Assembly (NCBI GenBank): GCA_947396885.1
Contig: OX377202.1
Location: forward strand, 30,619,407-30,683,406
DNA length: 64,000 nucleotides
Direction: 5' to 3'
Source: Heligmosomoides polygyrus polygyrus
Lineage: Eukaryota > Nematoda > Chromadorea > Rhabditida > Heligmosomidae
Of the stretch, positions 55,575-64,000 are shown one piece after another. Below the pieces are notes generated by a model. It saw only the letters and a list, made by a program, of their open reading frames with translations, was not told the origin of the DNA and ran no database searches. Position 1 is the stretch's first letter. Each line of letters begins with the position of its first letter. Both the position numbers and the translations under genes were made by a program.

Positions 55575-57420
55575 ATATGCGTAGCGCTTATCGCTCTACC
55601 GATTGCTATTCTAACGGTTTTACCGCCATTTGTTAGTTTACAAAATTTAGCGAAGTTTAACGACAAATATTTCCGTTAAATCGTATTAGCGCGAACTCAG
55701 TGTCTTTGTTCGCGTAGATTGCGCTTAGAGGAGTTCCCGTAGAGGCCTACAGTATCGGTTTTTGACGAGTTTAGCAAGGAAGCTTGATCGTTACGGGACC
55801 GCATAATCCTTCCACTTTTGAATCAGTACAGAGAGGGACTCGCTTCCCGAAATTCAGAAGCTGACTGAGGCAGTTTTATATCTTTTAAAATGTTTGTGCG
55901 TTAATTGTGTTAATATGTGTTGTGCTTCATTAATTGGAAGTTTCTTTGTTGTCGGTTGCAGTTCTAACTGCCTGAGTATTGTGCTCAGTTTCGCTGCTCC
56001 TCCTGTTCACGGCGTTGCATCGCGAAAGGCCTAACCTTTCATTGAGACAATTTTGTGTTTGGCTTCAAATTTCTGTTTCCTAATGAACTGTTTAGTGCAA
56101 ATACAAGTGTTGGGAGGTACATCACGTCTGTTTTTCACTTTTGTTAAATTTTGGCTAGACGCGACAGGTATAGATCTACTGGCGCAGTTGAACTATACCC
56201 GCTTCTTTAGCTTCTTGGCTTCTCTATTTTAAAAGTTTTCGGACGATTTTCCAGAACTTTGCGGAGTAAAACGTGGATGGGTCATTGGAATTGCACCAAC
56301 GGTTTCAATTCGTTTGAAGAAATTTCCCATAATATTTCATGGATCTATCCTAGCGGAGGATGGCAACCTATTGCATGAACGTCAGGATTGCGAATAAAAT
56401 GTATTTTATAAAGAAGGCATATGGAGCCACTGGAGGGCCATGACTCCCAATTTTTGAAAGTCAGGTGGCTTTATCAACATGCACCTCTTGTCATTCGCTA
56501 AAGCGCAATGGCTGTTTTATGCTCTGATGGAGCTAGGAGAATGTTAATGGAAATGTGAGAGGGAGAGTGAGGATAGGAAACACTGTTGATATCTGATGTT
56601 ACGCTTACTAAGCACTTCGCCAAATAGCTGTTGGGTTCTCTACCCCAAAACTTCTGCTGGGTCTGAACGAGCTAATGTTTGACGGTATTGCTTCAATTAT
56701 GCTGCATCGTCTGTGCGCACTATTTCCGATACAATTAATTTTATGACTTCGGATTTCAGATATGGGAAAATAACAGAATGGAATTAAATAGCTCATCAAA
56801 ACCTCTGGATCCTTGATGGAAATTTTAGGTGGAGCAAAATATTCGTCAACACGTGGCTACATCTACCATTTCAACAACAAGCATCCGAGAGTGTATGAGA
56901 AGGATGATTTTACATTTTTTCACATTTACTGATGCATACACTTTTCAAAAGGCTATTTTTAATTGCCCTTCATAGTCTGTTTACAATGATAGGTTCGCTG
57001 AAGCTGCCTAGTTCGGTATTGGCGCAGCGACATTCTTGAAAGATGAGTAATAAATCCTATAGATGGGGATGAAAGTATGATACTTGATTTCGACACTGAG
57101 AGAGTGTTGGGTGTTCTTCTAAGGTTCCTTAAGGAAGTTCCACACCTTTCACTAAATTTGAATTTTGTATAAATAGGAGGGAGGGGAGTAACCGTTTGGT
57201 GCTCCCCAAAGACCACAGTTTTTATATGTAATGGGTTGTCATTTAATCGTACACGAATGAGAAGTGTGTGTGTGTGTAATGGACAGCAAAAATTTTTGCA
57301 CCAGCACGGCTTCCCAGGTAACGACGATGACGAGATTTGGGAAGGATAATAATCCACAACAATTTCTCGTTTCATCAACATTGTCGTGGTTCCCATGATT
57401 AAAGGGGACCTGTCGCCAAC

Positions 57421-57778
57421 GTGCGCTGCCGGACCACCCGCCACGCCGCCGGCCGCCACGTCACGGCCGCCACGCCGCCGTGCTCTTGGGTCACTTCTGC
57501 CTCACCATCGGCCCCAGGTGGTCGGCCCGCAGTCGTCGATCGCCTCGCCTCCGGCCGCCCGGCCGCCGTCCTGCAGAGTCGACCCGTTACCGCCGGTCCT
57601 GTACTTCCGGCCCCTACGCTGCCGTGCTCTCGTCGACTCTGCCGTCGCGGCCCTCTGCCGCCGGGCCCTTCGTCACCGGTTCGCCGTGGATCGCCATGCA
57701 GCAGCCACTATCAGCTTGCCGACCGCCGCAGCACCCACGCCGTCGTCGACCCCGCCGCTCCTCTACGACCATGGATGA
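57421..57778. repeat. GC-rich low-complexity block
   Basis: The sequence is dominated by CCGCC, CGGCC and CGTCG words and stands out from AT-rich surroundings. Open frames on both strands are proline/alanine/arginine-rich and reflect composition, not coding. Its origin is unknown. Confidence 0.5.
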
Positions 57779-57944
57779 CTGGGATTTGTGAGCGACCACA
57801 CGTAGGTTGTCGTAACCATTATTTGATGTTGCGTTAAAATCATTAAATCTGCGAAGGCGATCTGGTCCGTGGCATACGGTTACTCAACGCGTCGAACGCA
57901 TCCACATTTAAAATTTGTCAGCCGGGTAAACAAAAATTAGGGCC

Positions 57945-57997
57945 ACGATACCACTGGGGGACGTCTCAGTGGTATCGTGACTAGTGGTATCGTGACT
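57945..57997. repeat. Hairpin and tandem repeat of GTGGTATCGTGACTA
   Basis: ACGATACCACTG (57945-57956) and CAGTGGTATCGT (57967-57978) form a perfect 12-base hairpin. The right arm is duplicated in tandem as a 15-base unit (57968-57982 and 57983-57997). Confidence 0.9.
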
Positions 57998-58941
57998 AAT
58001 CACGCGGAATGTGGGAATTCTGCGAATACTCGTTAATGTACATCAAAATGTCAAATACCAAATTCCATTCCGTTCCCCTTCCTAAGTAGGGCTCACCCCG
58101 CAACAGTGCAAGAGAGCTCGCGTGCACGTGCAAGAGAAGGGGGACGGCACGACAAACAATATTAGAGTTAAGGTGAAGGTGATTGCTCATTCATGATTGC
58201 TTTGCTAGCGTCTATCTCTAGCGCGCGCTCACCTTGAAATCGATCATTGGGACTGTACGTCATGGTATCGATGGACGTCAAGGTTTCGGCGGGCTAAACG
58301 TCGTTGTTGGGAAACTAAGGAGTATAATCAAGAAGTTACGCATGTTCCTCACGTTAAGCGAAAATTCGAACACTTTCGAAGCTTCATGAACTTTCCGCAA
58401 CTCACGATTAAAAAACTGTGCAGTCATATGGACGCCTTTGGAGTAGATGCAGAAATGTGCGCTGGCAGTTGAAGACACGCTCTGCCTGTGGAAGATTATG
58501 GAAGCTGTTTAAGCCCTCTAACTGCTGATGGACGAAGTTATCTTATTACTGAGGTATGTTTCGTAACCAGAAACTGCAGATTGCGCTTGGAATTCTTCTT
58601 GTTCTTCCTTCTTTTCGCAAAAGTGAAGATACCTTACCGAAATTCTACTCAGTGGAGAGAGCTTCACTGACTCCATTTGCTCTCTGCGGCTTATGCCCTC
58701 TAGTGACCCTTTTCAGAAGAACTCTGTGGTGAGAAAATCTCGTCTGCAGAAATAAAGAAATATGATCCTTTTAAATTGCAGGTGCTATCTCCAGCCACGC
58801 CAGCAGCCGAGGTCACCAACAAGAGTTCTTGTTACGTCTGTCGGTTCCATTCTTCTACTCCCTTGCAATATAGGCATTCCACGAAATCTTAGTGCGATCG
58901 ACTACTTTGTGAAGAAGAAAGGACCATTTTAGGTACTGGAG

Positions 58942-59160
58942 ATGTTTTACTCTAAACCCGTCACAGCCGCAAATCCGCTGAAGTATTGGACTGATCTTGT
59001 CACGAGATCTGTCTACCCTTGTCTAACGGAGTTGTTTCCAAGGTGCTTTTGTTCTCCTCCGGGAGCGGTTGAAAATGCAAGAGTTTTGACCGCCGCACTG
59101 CAAATTTTGAATGAATTTTCTAAACATCGAGGAATTTCGAAGCGTTTTTTAAGCTTTTAA
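58942..59160 (+). pseudogene. hAT transposase, C-terminal dimerisation domain
   Basis: The frame reads AANPLKYWTDLVTRSVYPCL, TELFPRCFCSPPGAVENARV and LTAALQILNEFSKH. This follows the hAT C-terminal domain: NPL-x-YW, then YP-x-L, then the PPGSVE-x-x-R-x-F/L segment and a final helix. The family uses it for dimerisation, which is needed for cut-and-paste activity. The conserved ERxFS reads ENARVLT. Upstream catalytic parts are not recognisable with confidence, although a frame at 58262-58474 (RKFEHFRSFMNFPQLTIKKL) may belong. The gene is dead or incomplete, but it links the hAT-A repeats to their enzyme. Confidence 0.75.
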
Positions 59161-59621
59161 AGTAAACATTACTTTGATGGAGTTTGAGCCCTGAGTTTGA
59201 TGTTGATATAATTCTAAAAATTTTTGCCTGTCAGATCTCACAACTGATGTCTTCTCATGTCAGGAAATTCGTTATAGCAGAAGTGTTTTTGTTACTGTTT
59301 GGTTTAGGAGTCTTAATGACTTCCACCGGTTAGCAGTTTTATTGGAGCTTGACCGACTATTGTTCCTTGTTCCTGAAGATGAAGACGATTAAATATTGAT
59401 TGATACGTTGATGAGATTGATTAAATATTTGTCATATAGATCGAGATAAACCGGTAAAAAACAGAATGACTGTCTGCAAACTAAACTACCGTGAGACTGA
59501 TCGAATAGTAAGGGAAACTCATTTAACGAATTTTCGGAATTTAGTGCAAAAATTGTTCAAAAAATAAAAAGTTGTTGGACATTTACCGAAGAAAATTAAC
59601 ACGCACCCCTGTTGGGCCCTG

Positions 59622-59720
59622 TTGGCTATCGACTAGCGATTTACCGATTTTTCGAATTTGCTGGTACTTTTCGTTAATTTTTAACGGAGTTTAGCGCAGA
59701 TATTTTGCGTTTTGAGACCT
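59622..59720 (+). mobile_element. hAT-A7, terminus of a further hAT-A copy
   Basis: TATCGACTAGCGATTTACCG, then TTTTCGTTAATTTTTAACGG and GCGCAGATATTTTGCG repeat the hAT-A left terminal pattern, immediately after the end of hAT-A6. The homology fades after about 59720. Confidence 0.6.
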
Positions 59721-59989
59721 ATCGGATCTAGCTTCTCCTTACGCACTCAATTTTTCAGATTTGTTTCTCGATTTTGTAAACGCGATTGAAAAGAAGGAAA
59801 AAGCGGTTTTGAAACACGAAGAATAAAAGAGGTAGAAAAGGGAAAGAAACGAATTAAAGGCAAAAAATGATCTTTCCTGCCCAGTCAAGTTTTTCTGCAT
59901 GCTGGACGGATCGTATCGAGAATCTTTGTGGGGCCAGACGACGTCGAGCACCGTTCAACTGATAGAGCTTTGCTACTGATAGTGCCCTG

Positions 59990-60115
59990 AACGAACGATA
60001 TCACCCTCTTCGTGTGCTAGAGGAGGATCCATTGGAGCACTCTGGCAGGCGACAGGGACGAACGGAGACGCTGCTGGCGCCTGCTCGAGCAACTCGATGA
60101 TCAACGGAACGACAG
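59990..60115 (+). mobile_element. RTE-1-type LINE, extreme 3' end
   Basis: In frame it reads ALNERYHPLRVLEEDPLEHS, followed by GRRQGRTETLLAPARAT. The same sequence appears in reverse at 11700-11790 and 31650-31740 near the 3' ends of the other RTE-1 copies. Only the last hundred bases are present. Confidence 0.65.
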
Positions 60116-60176
60116 GTGGTACAGGTGGTTTATTTATTCATTTATTATAAATAACCCATATGGATGTGCCAACTTA

Positions 60177-60320
60177 GGCCTGTGTTATACTCCCGCGGAA
60201 GCGGATGAAGGGTGCACCGCGGACGGCGGGCGTGGCGCGGCGCGGCGATTGGCCGGGTGATGGGTCTTGGCGCGATTCTCGCCCGTCCGCGGATGCTCCC
60301 GCGGGAGTATAACTCAGGCC
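60177..60320. mobile_element. PIF/Harbinger-type MITE with TTA target duplication
   Basis: The ends GGCCTGTGTTATACTCCCGC and, inverted, GGCCTGAGTTATACTCCCGC extend into a nearly complete palindrome (GCGGACGGCGGGCG and CGCCCGTCCGCGG). TTA flanks both sides (60174-60176 and 60321-60323). The 144-bp size, the 3-bp TTA duplication and the GGCCTG terminus fit the Harbinger superfamily. It has no coding capacity. Confidence 0.75.
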
Positions 60321-60323
60321 TTA

Positions 60324-61189
60324 ACACATTGATGACAATGTGACGCAATGGTGCGCGACAGCTAGTCTGTTTCATGGAACCGTGTCGCGCTGTGGTGCGC
60401 GACAGTATTATTTCGATCAGTGTGACATTGCCTTCGTCCAAAATTTGCCTGGGGAGCTTATTTAAGATGCTGAAGACAGTGGCGATGTACATGTGGTAAA
60501 TTACGACCGGTTACCGCGCATATCAATAACTAGTGTTGTCACCAATTTTATCCAAACTCCCTGAACGGGGTCATTTGAGGTGCTGTCCGCGAATCTGATA
60601 TCCTCTCCTTGAATTTCGCTCGATTACGATAAGTTAAGAGTGGCATGGCTACGTGGAAATCAGAGGCAATCTATTATGGCATCGATCAGTTATCTATTGA
60701 ACTTCAGAGTTATTTTTGAGAGTTCATTTAGTAAAGTAACAAATACGCATGATTAGGAACTACAACGACTTGGATGCTATCAAACGTCACAAAGGAGATC
60801 AACTTCACAATTAAAGTCCAGACAAAAAAATCAATCCACAATCAACAGCTATGAGTTGTTAGGAAGCTCCCGATAGCATGGAATGCTCAAGACCGCTGTC
60901 GAGCAACAATTCGTCAAAACTTTCGTTTAGTTCGTCGCCATTGTCATCCAGAATACTCATGATGACGATTTCTGATGGCAATTCTAGAATTTCTCAGTCT
61001 AAGTTCCGCAACAAAGACAATTATTTTCCAATCAGACCATCAAAATTGAAAAAGGAGGGAAGCTCAAAAGAAAAGACAGAGAATATTGCAAAAACGAAAC
61101 CAAAATTTCAAGAACGGATGTCAGATCCGTGGTGTGCATTTTGAAAGTTCAGTTTATGTTAAGCCAAGGTGACGAATAACGTGTCACAC
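60324..61189. other. Unassigned stretch
   Basis: A plus frame at 60878-61144 (88 codons, serine- and lysine-rich) is unrecognised. TGGTGCGCGACAG occurs twice (60349 and 60394). Confidence 0.3.
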
Positions 61190-61572
61190 GCGCGCAATAC
61201 GCGCGGTCTCGCGGGCGCGACGCGAGGAATGACCCGGGCATTCCTCACTGCCACTGCGTGCGGCCGCTGCGCGCTCCAACAGTGCCGTAGTGTGCGAAAC
61301 CAGCTCTGCCCACATTCCACTGCCCACTGCCCGCTGCAAAGTGTGCACGCGGCTATATCACGGCGCGATTTGAATTCAGAACGAATCATGGCCAGGTTAA
61401 TATAAAATGTTTTATGGGAACGTTTTGCTTGAAGGATGGTAATCCTGCGGCAGCAAAAGTGTGCACACCCCCTTCACTGCGGCCTCCGCTGCCGCAGTGT
61501 GACTCCGCCCTCCCTGCTATGCTTCAGCGTGGCTGCCGCACTGCCGCAGCGGAGTGTGCACGCGGCTTATAT
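61190..61572. repeat. Two GC-rich blocks ending in GTGTGCACGCGGCT
   Basis: The block 61190-61350 ends AAAGTGTGCACGCGGCTATA and the block 61455-61572 ends GGAGTGTGCACGCGGCTTAT. Both are rich in CTGCCGCA, CACTGCC and CGCGC words. They look like two related non-coding mobile elements, but complete terminal repeats and target duplications were not found. Confidence 0.45.
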
Positions 61573-62063
61573 GTAATGACGGCTATTTAGTGTCAAAGAA
61601 GATGACTATCACTGACCAGTTGTGCGGTTGCACGACAGAATATTTGCCCGATAGAATCATACTGGCAAGCTGTCAGAACTGATAGAGATTTTGATATCCG
61701 GCCTGAAGCACTTGAAAAGATGCAGCAACGAAAGTAAAGACATAAGAAACCAGTAGCGGTAAGCCATTCGAGATTCAGCAGCACCACCACGCTCCCATGT
61801 CGCCGACGCCATTTCCCTCATTCTCTCTACCCCTAGCGGATTCAAGACTGGGAAACAAAGGCAAAAAGCAAAAATCACAAAGCACAAGGAGAGGATAATT
61901 GTTTCGTCTGAACAGGAGAAACCGTCGTCATTTGATGATACATTATACTATATGATTTAAGCACATCTCAAGCCTTACGGGTTTCTCATTAACTCAACAA
62001 GAAGAAAGGCGAACACGGACAGAATTACGAGCAACATAATACTAAAAGTAGGAACATCAATAT
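61573..62063. other. Flank of the MULE-like element
   Basis: No supported gene. The sequence ends with CATCAATAT (62055-62063), the left target duplication of the next element. Confidence 0.35.
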
Positions 62064-63896
62064 GGGAGGGGGACGTTCTGCCTGAAAGCGGCGCGGGCAG
62101 AGGCGCGGGACAGTCCTGCGGAGCCAATTATCGTCGACTCGCGCAGTGACACCCGCCGCTTCGCGCTCGGCCAGAGAGCCCTCGCCGCCGCTGACCCAGC
62201 CAACCACGGGAGCCTGTAGGTTGACCACATTTGGTGTGATTACAATCGATAGGGGGATAGGAGGCTCAGACGGCTTGCATTGGTAGTCCAGAATATGGTG
62301 CTGATCTGAACCCTACCATCTTCTGTATCAGAATTTCAAGCTCTATCGAATGAGCCAGGAAATAATCTGGTCTCAATAACCCTTACAACATTTTTTTCAG
62401 GCGCTGGTAACACTCGGTAAATATCAGTTTTTATTTATACCAGAATTAACTACGAGGCATGCTTCCAGGCTATTGATGTGAACTCTACCATCTCCTGTAC
62501 TAGAATTTCGATCTCTGTCAAATATGATAAAAATTGCCCTGTCTAAAAACCCTTAAGACGGCTTTTAGGCGTTGTTTATTTTCCTTAAATATCAGTTTTT
62601 ATTTATATCAGAATTATTTGCGAGGCATGCTTCCAGGCTGAAATTGTGCGAGAAATATAGTTAGATAGAAGAGACCTTCTAGGAGCACCCCAAGTGCTCA
62701 ACTTTTTTGAAAACGACATTATGATCCTTCAGTGCGTAGAGCATGTTCACAGTCTGAAATTGCTCGAGAAGTTCGATTTGATAGTCGGTGGACCTCCTAA
62801 GAACACCGAAGTACTCCAGTTCTTTCAAAGCGTTTCATCAATGTTTCCTATCTCGATAAATGGTGGGGACATTGACTATGCAGGTACATTGCCTGTGGAA
62901 CGCGAGGTCAAAAAACTGACAGAAGCCACAAACGACTGGACGAGCAATTTGAAGCATTGTGTGATGAAATTTATTCTCCTTGAACATTAGATTTCATGAA
63001 ACACCTATCCTGTCTTCGTCTCCATATATATCGAGTGTGCATTATAAAATTCCATAGAAAAATCAGTTACGAAATGCTGAAGAGATGTAATGTTGAAACT
63101 AATGCTCTAAACTTCAGTTAGAAGATCTCTCGTCTATCTAATTGGAATCCTCGTGCAATTTTAGCCTGGAAGTAAGTCTCGCATTCAATCCTGATATATG
63201 TGAATAAAAACCGATAGTTAGCTAAAAGTAAACAACGCCTGAAAAAAATCGCTTTAAGGGTTCTTGAGGCAGGATTCTTTTCTGGATCATTCGATAGAGC
63301 TCGAAATTCTAGTACAGGAGATGGTATGGTTTACATCAGTAGTATGGAAGCATGCCTCGCAATTAATCCTGGTATAAATAAAAACTGCTAATTAATGAAA
63401 ATAAACAACGCCTAAAAAGTCGCCTTAAGGGTAATCTAGACAGGATATAATACAGGAGATGGTAGAGTTCACATCAGTAGCCTGGAAGCATGCCTCGTAG
63501 TTAATTCTGATATAAATAAAAACTGATATTGAACGAACGTTAAACAGCGCCTGAAAAAAAATGTTGTAAGGGTTATTGAGACAAGATTCTTTCCTGGCTC
63601 ATTCGATAGAGCTTGAAATTCTGATGTAGAAGATGGTAGGGTTCAGATCAGTCCCATATTCTGGATTGCTAATGCAAGCCGTCTGAGCCTCCTATCCCTG
63701 TATCGAGTGTAATCACACCAAATCTGGTCGACCTACAGGCTCCCCTGATTGGCTGGGTCAGCATCGCCTCAGCGGCGAGGGCTCTCTGGCCGAGGGCGAA
63801 GAGGCGGGTGTCACTGCGCGAGTCGACGATAATTGGCTCCGCAGGACTGTCCCGCGCCTCTGCCCGCGCCGCTTTCAGGCAGAACGTCCCTCACCC
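62064..63896. mobile_element. MULE-like element with very long inverted arms and 9-bp target duplication
   Basis: CATCAATAT flanks both sides (62055-62063 and 63897-63905). The termini are GGGAGGGGGACGTTCTGCC and, inverted, GGGTGAGGGACGTTCTGCC. The arms are inverted over roughly 580-720 bases: a GC-rich outer part (GCGGGCAGAGGCGCGGGACA near 62095, repeated in reverse near 63865), then AT-rich tandem units of about 170-185 bases containing TACCATCTCCTGTA, AACCCTTAAGGCG, TATCAGTTTTTATTTATA and GCGAGGCATGCTTCCAGGCT. The left arm has about two units and the right about three. A 9-bp duplication and long arms suit the Mutator (MULE) superfamily. No transposase is present. A central ORF lies at 62650-62990. 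Confidence 0.75.
62650..62990 (+). CDS. Central ORF of the MULE-like element (unrecognised, internally repeated)
   Basis: From an upstream piece reading LDRRDLLGAPQVLNFFENDI the frame continues ILQCVEHVHSLKLLEKFDLI, VGGPPKNTEVLQFFQSVSS, GGDIDYAGTLPVEREVKKLT and stops at 62990. Two units resemble each other: LLGAPQVLNFF and IVGGPPKNTEVLQFF. The composition is protein-like and distinct from the arms, so this may be a captured host gene fragment. A loose resemblance to nematode F-box-associated (FTH) repeats is a guess. There is no ATG upstream of 62700 in frame and no transposase motif. Confidence 0.4.
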
Positions 63897-64000
63897 CATC
63901 AATATCTATTTGTGATTTGAGCAGCATATCCCTAACAAGGAGAGGTTCCCAACTCAAGGTGAGCTTTTGCGATGCTATTTTGACAGAATGTAGATCCCTG

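Larger units (their letters stand above)
55575..59611 (+). mobile_element. hAT-A6, long hAT-A copy with transposase remains
   Basis: The left end (GCGCTTATCGCTCTACCGAT, then AAGTTTAACGACAAATATTT) is an eroded hAT-A terminus. The right end (CATTTAACGAATTTTCGG, then TTAACACGCACCCCTG) is clear. The region before the right end (AGTCTTAATGACTTCCACCG, ACTATTGTTCCTTG) matches hAT-A1 and hAT-A3. Unlike those, it contains coding sequence for the hAT dimerisation domain (58942-59160). A GC-rich block at 57421-57778 is probably a later insertion. No target duplication could be read. Confidence 0.65.

Noticed and set aside
57386..57837. Proline/alanine-rich proteins of 100-138 codons
   Set aside because: All three frames and the opposite strand are open because of GC-rich low complexity. 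There is no sign of a single favoured frame.
58220..58290. Minus-strand exon (MTYSPNDRFQ) ending at AAG/GTGAGC
   Set aside because: The donor is good but the exon is tiny, no downstream acceptor was found, and it lies inside the hAT-A6 copy.

Overview
This window looks like nuclear DNA of a parasitic nematode, most likely a strongylid hookworm of the Ancylostoma/Necator group. The grounds are AT-rich DNA, small coding exons split by introns of about 43-63 bases with nematode-type splice sites, and a very dense load of decayed transposons. Two RTE-clade LINE types dominate, one resembling the abundant hookworm RTE. The species call rests on remembered family resemblance, not on a search. I found no rRNA, no intact tRNA gene, no CRISPR array and no bacterial operon.

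Layout. 1-2.4 kb: 3' ends of an RTE and a CR1-like LINE, then three tRNA-headed SINE copies (family S1). 4.1-6 kb: a mariner pseudogene split by a non-autonomous hAT element with its 8-bp target duplication. 9.1-9.4 kb: two exons of a minus-strand host gene. 11.6-18.7 kb: an RTE fragment, pieces of one hAT family (hAT-A), and a 5'-truncated RTE with a perfect 15-bp target duplication. 19.3-21.4 kb: a second hAT family (hAT-B). 23.1 kb: a lone acidic exon. 25.2-25.9 kb: a minus-strand gene for a cysteine-rich protein with a C-terminal membrane segment. 26.7-27.7 kb: two Penelope-like element tails joined head to head. 28.7-39.2 kb: a nested stack in which one RTE is split by hAT-C (itself carrying an antisense RTE) and by hAT-D (carrying a SINE and a CR1 reverse transcriptase that is itself interrupted). 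39.2-43.3 kb: hAT-A, a third RTE copy of that type, and a BEL/Pao gag remnant. 48.4-49.5 kb: the last five exons of an unrecognised plus-strand gene. 50.3-51.5 kb: more probable exons, strand partly unresolved. 51.7-52.2 kb: a Tc1 transposase remnant. 54.4-55.6 kb: the 3' ORF, polypurine tract and LTR of an LTR retrotransposon. 55.6-59.6 kb: a long hAT-A copy that still encodes the hAT dimerisation domain. 60-64 kb: a Harbinger-type MITE and a MULE-like element with very long terminal inverted repeats and a central ORF.

The host genes here are islands in transposon DNA and do not form an evident pathway. The strongest structural results are target-site duplications and splice-phase agreement, both read directly from the bases. 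Most small ORFs in the window are chance shadows and are left out. The best candidates for something little described are the MULE-like element with tandem-repeat arms, the several hAT families each with its own subterminal repeat word, the inverted Penelope dimer, and the unidentified 3' ORF of the LTR element.
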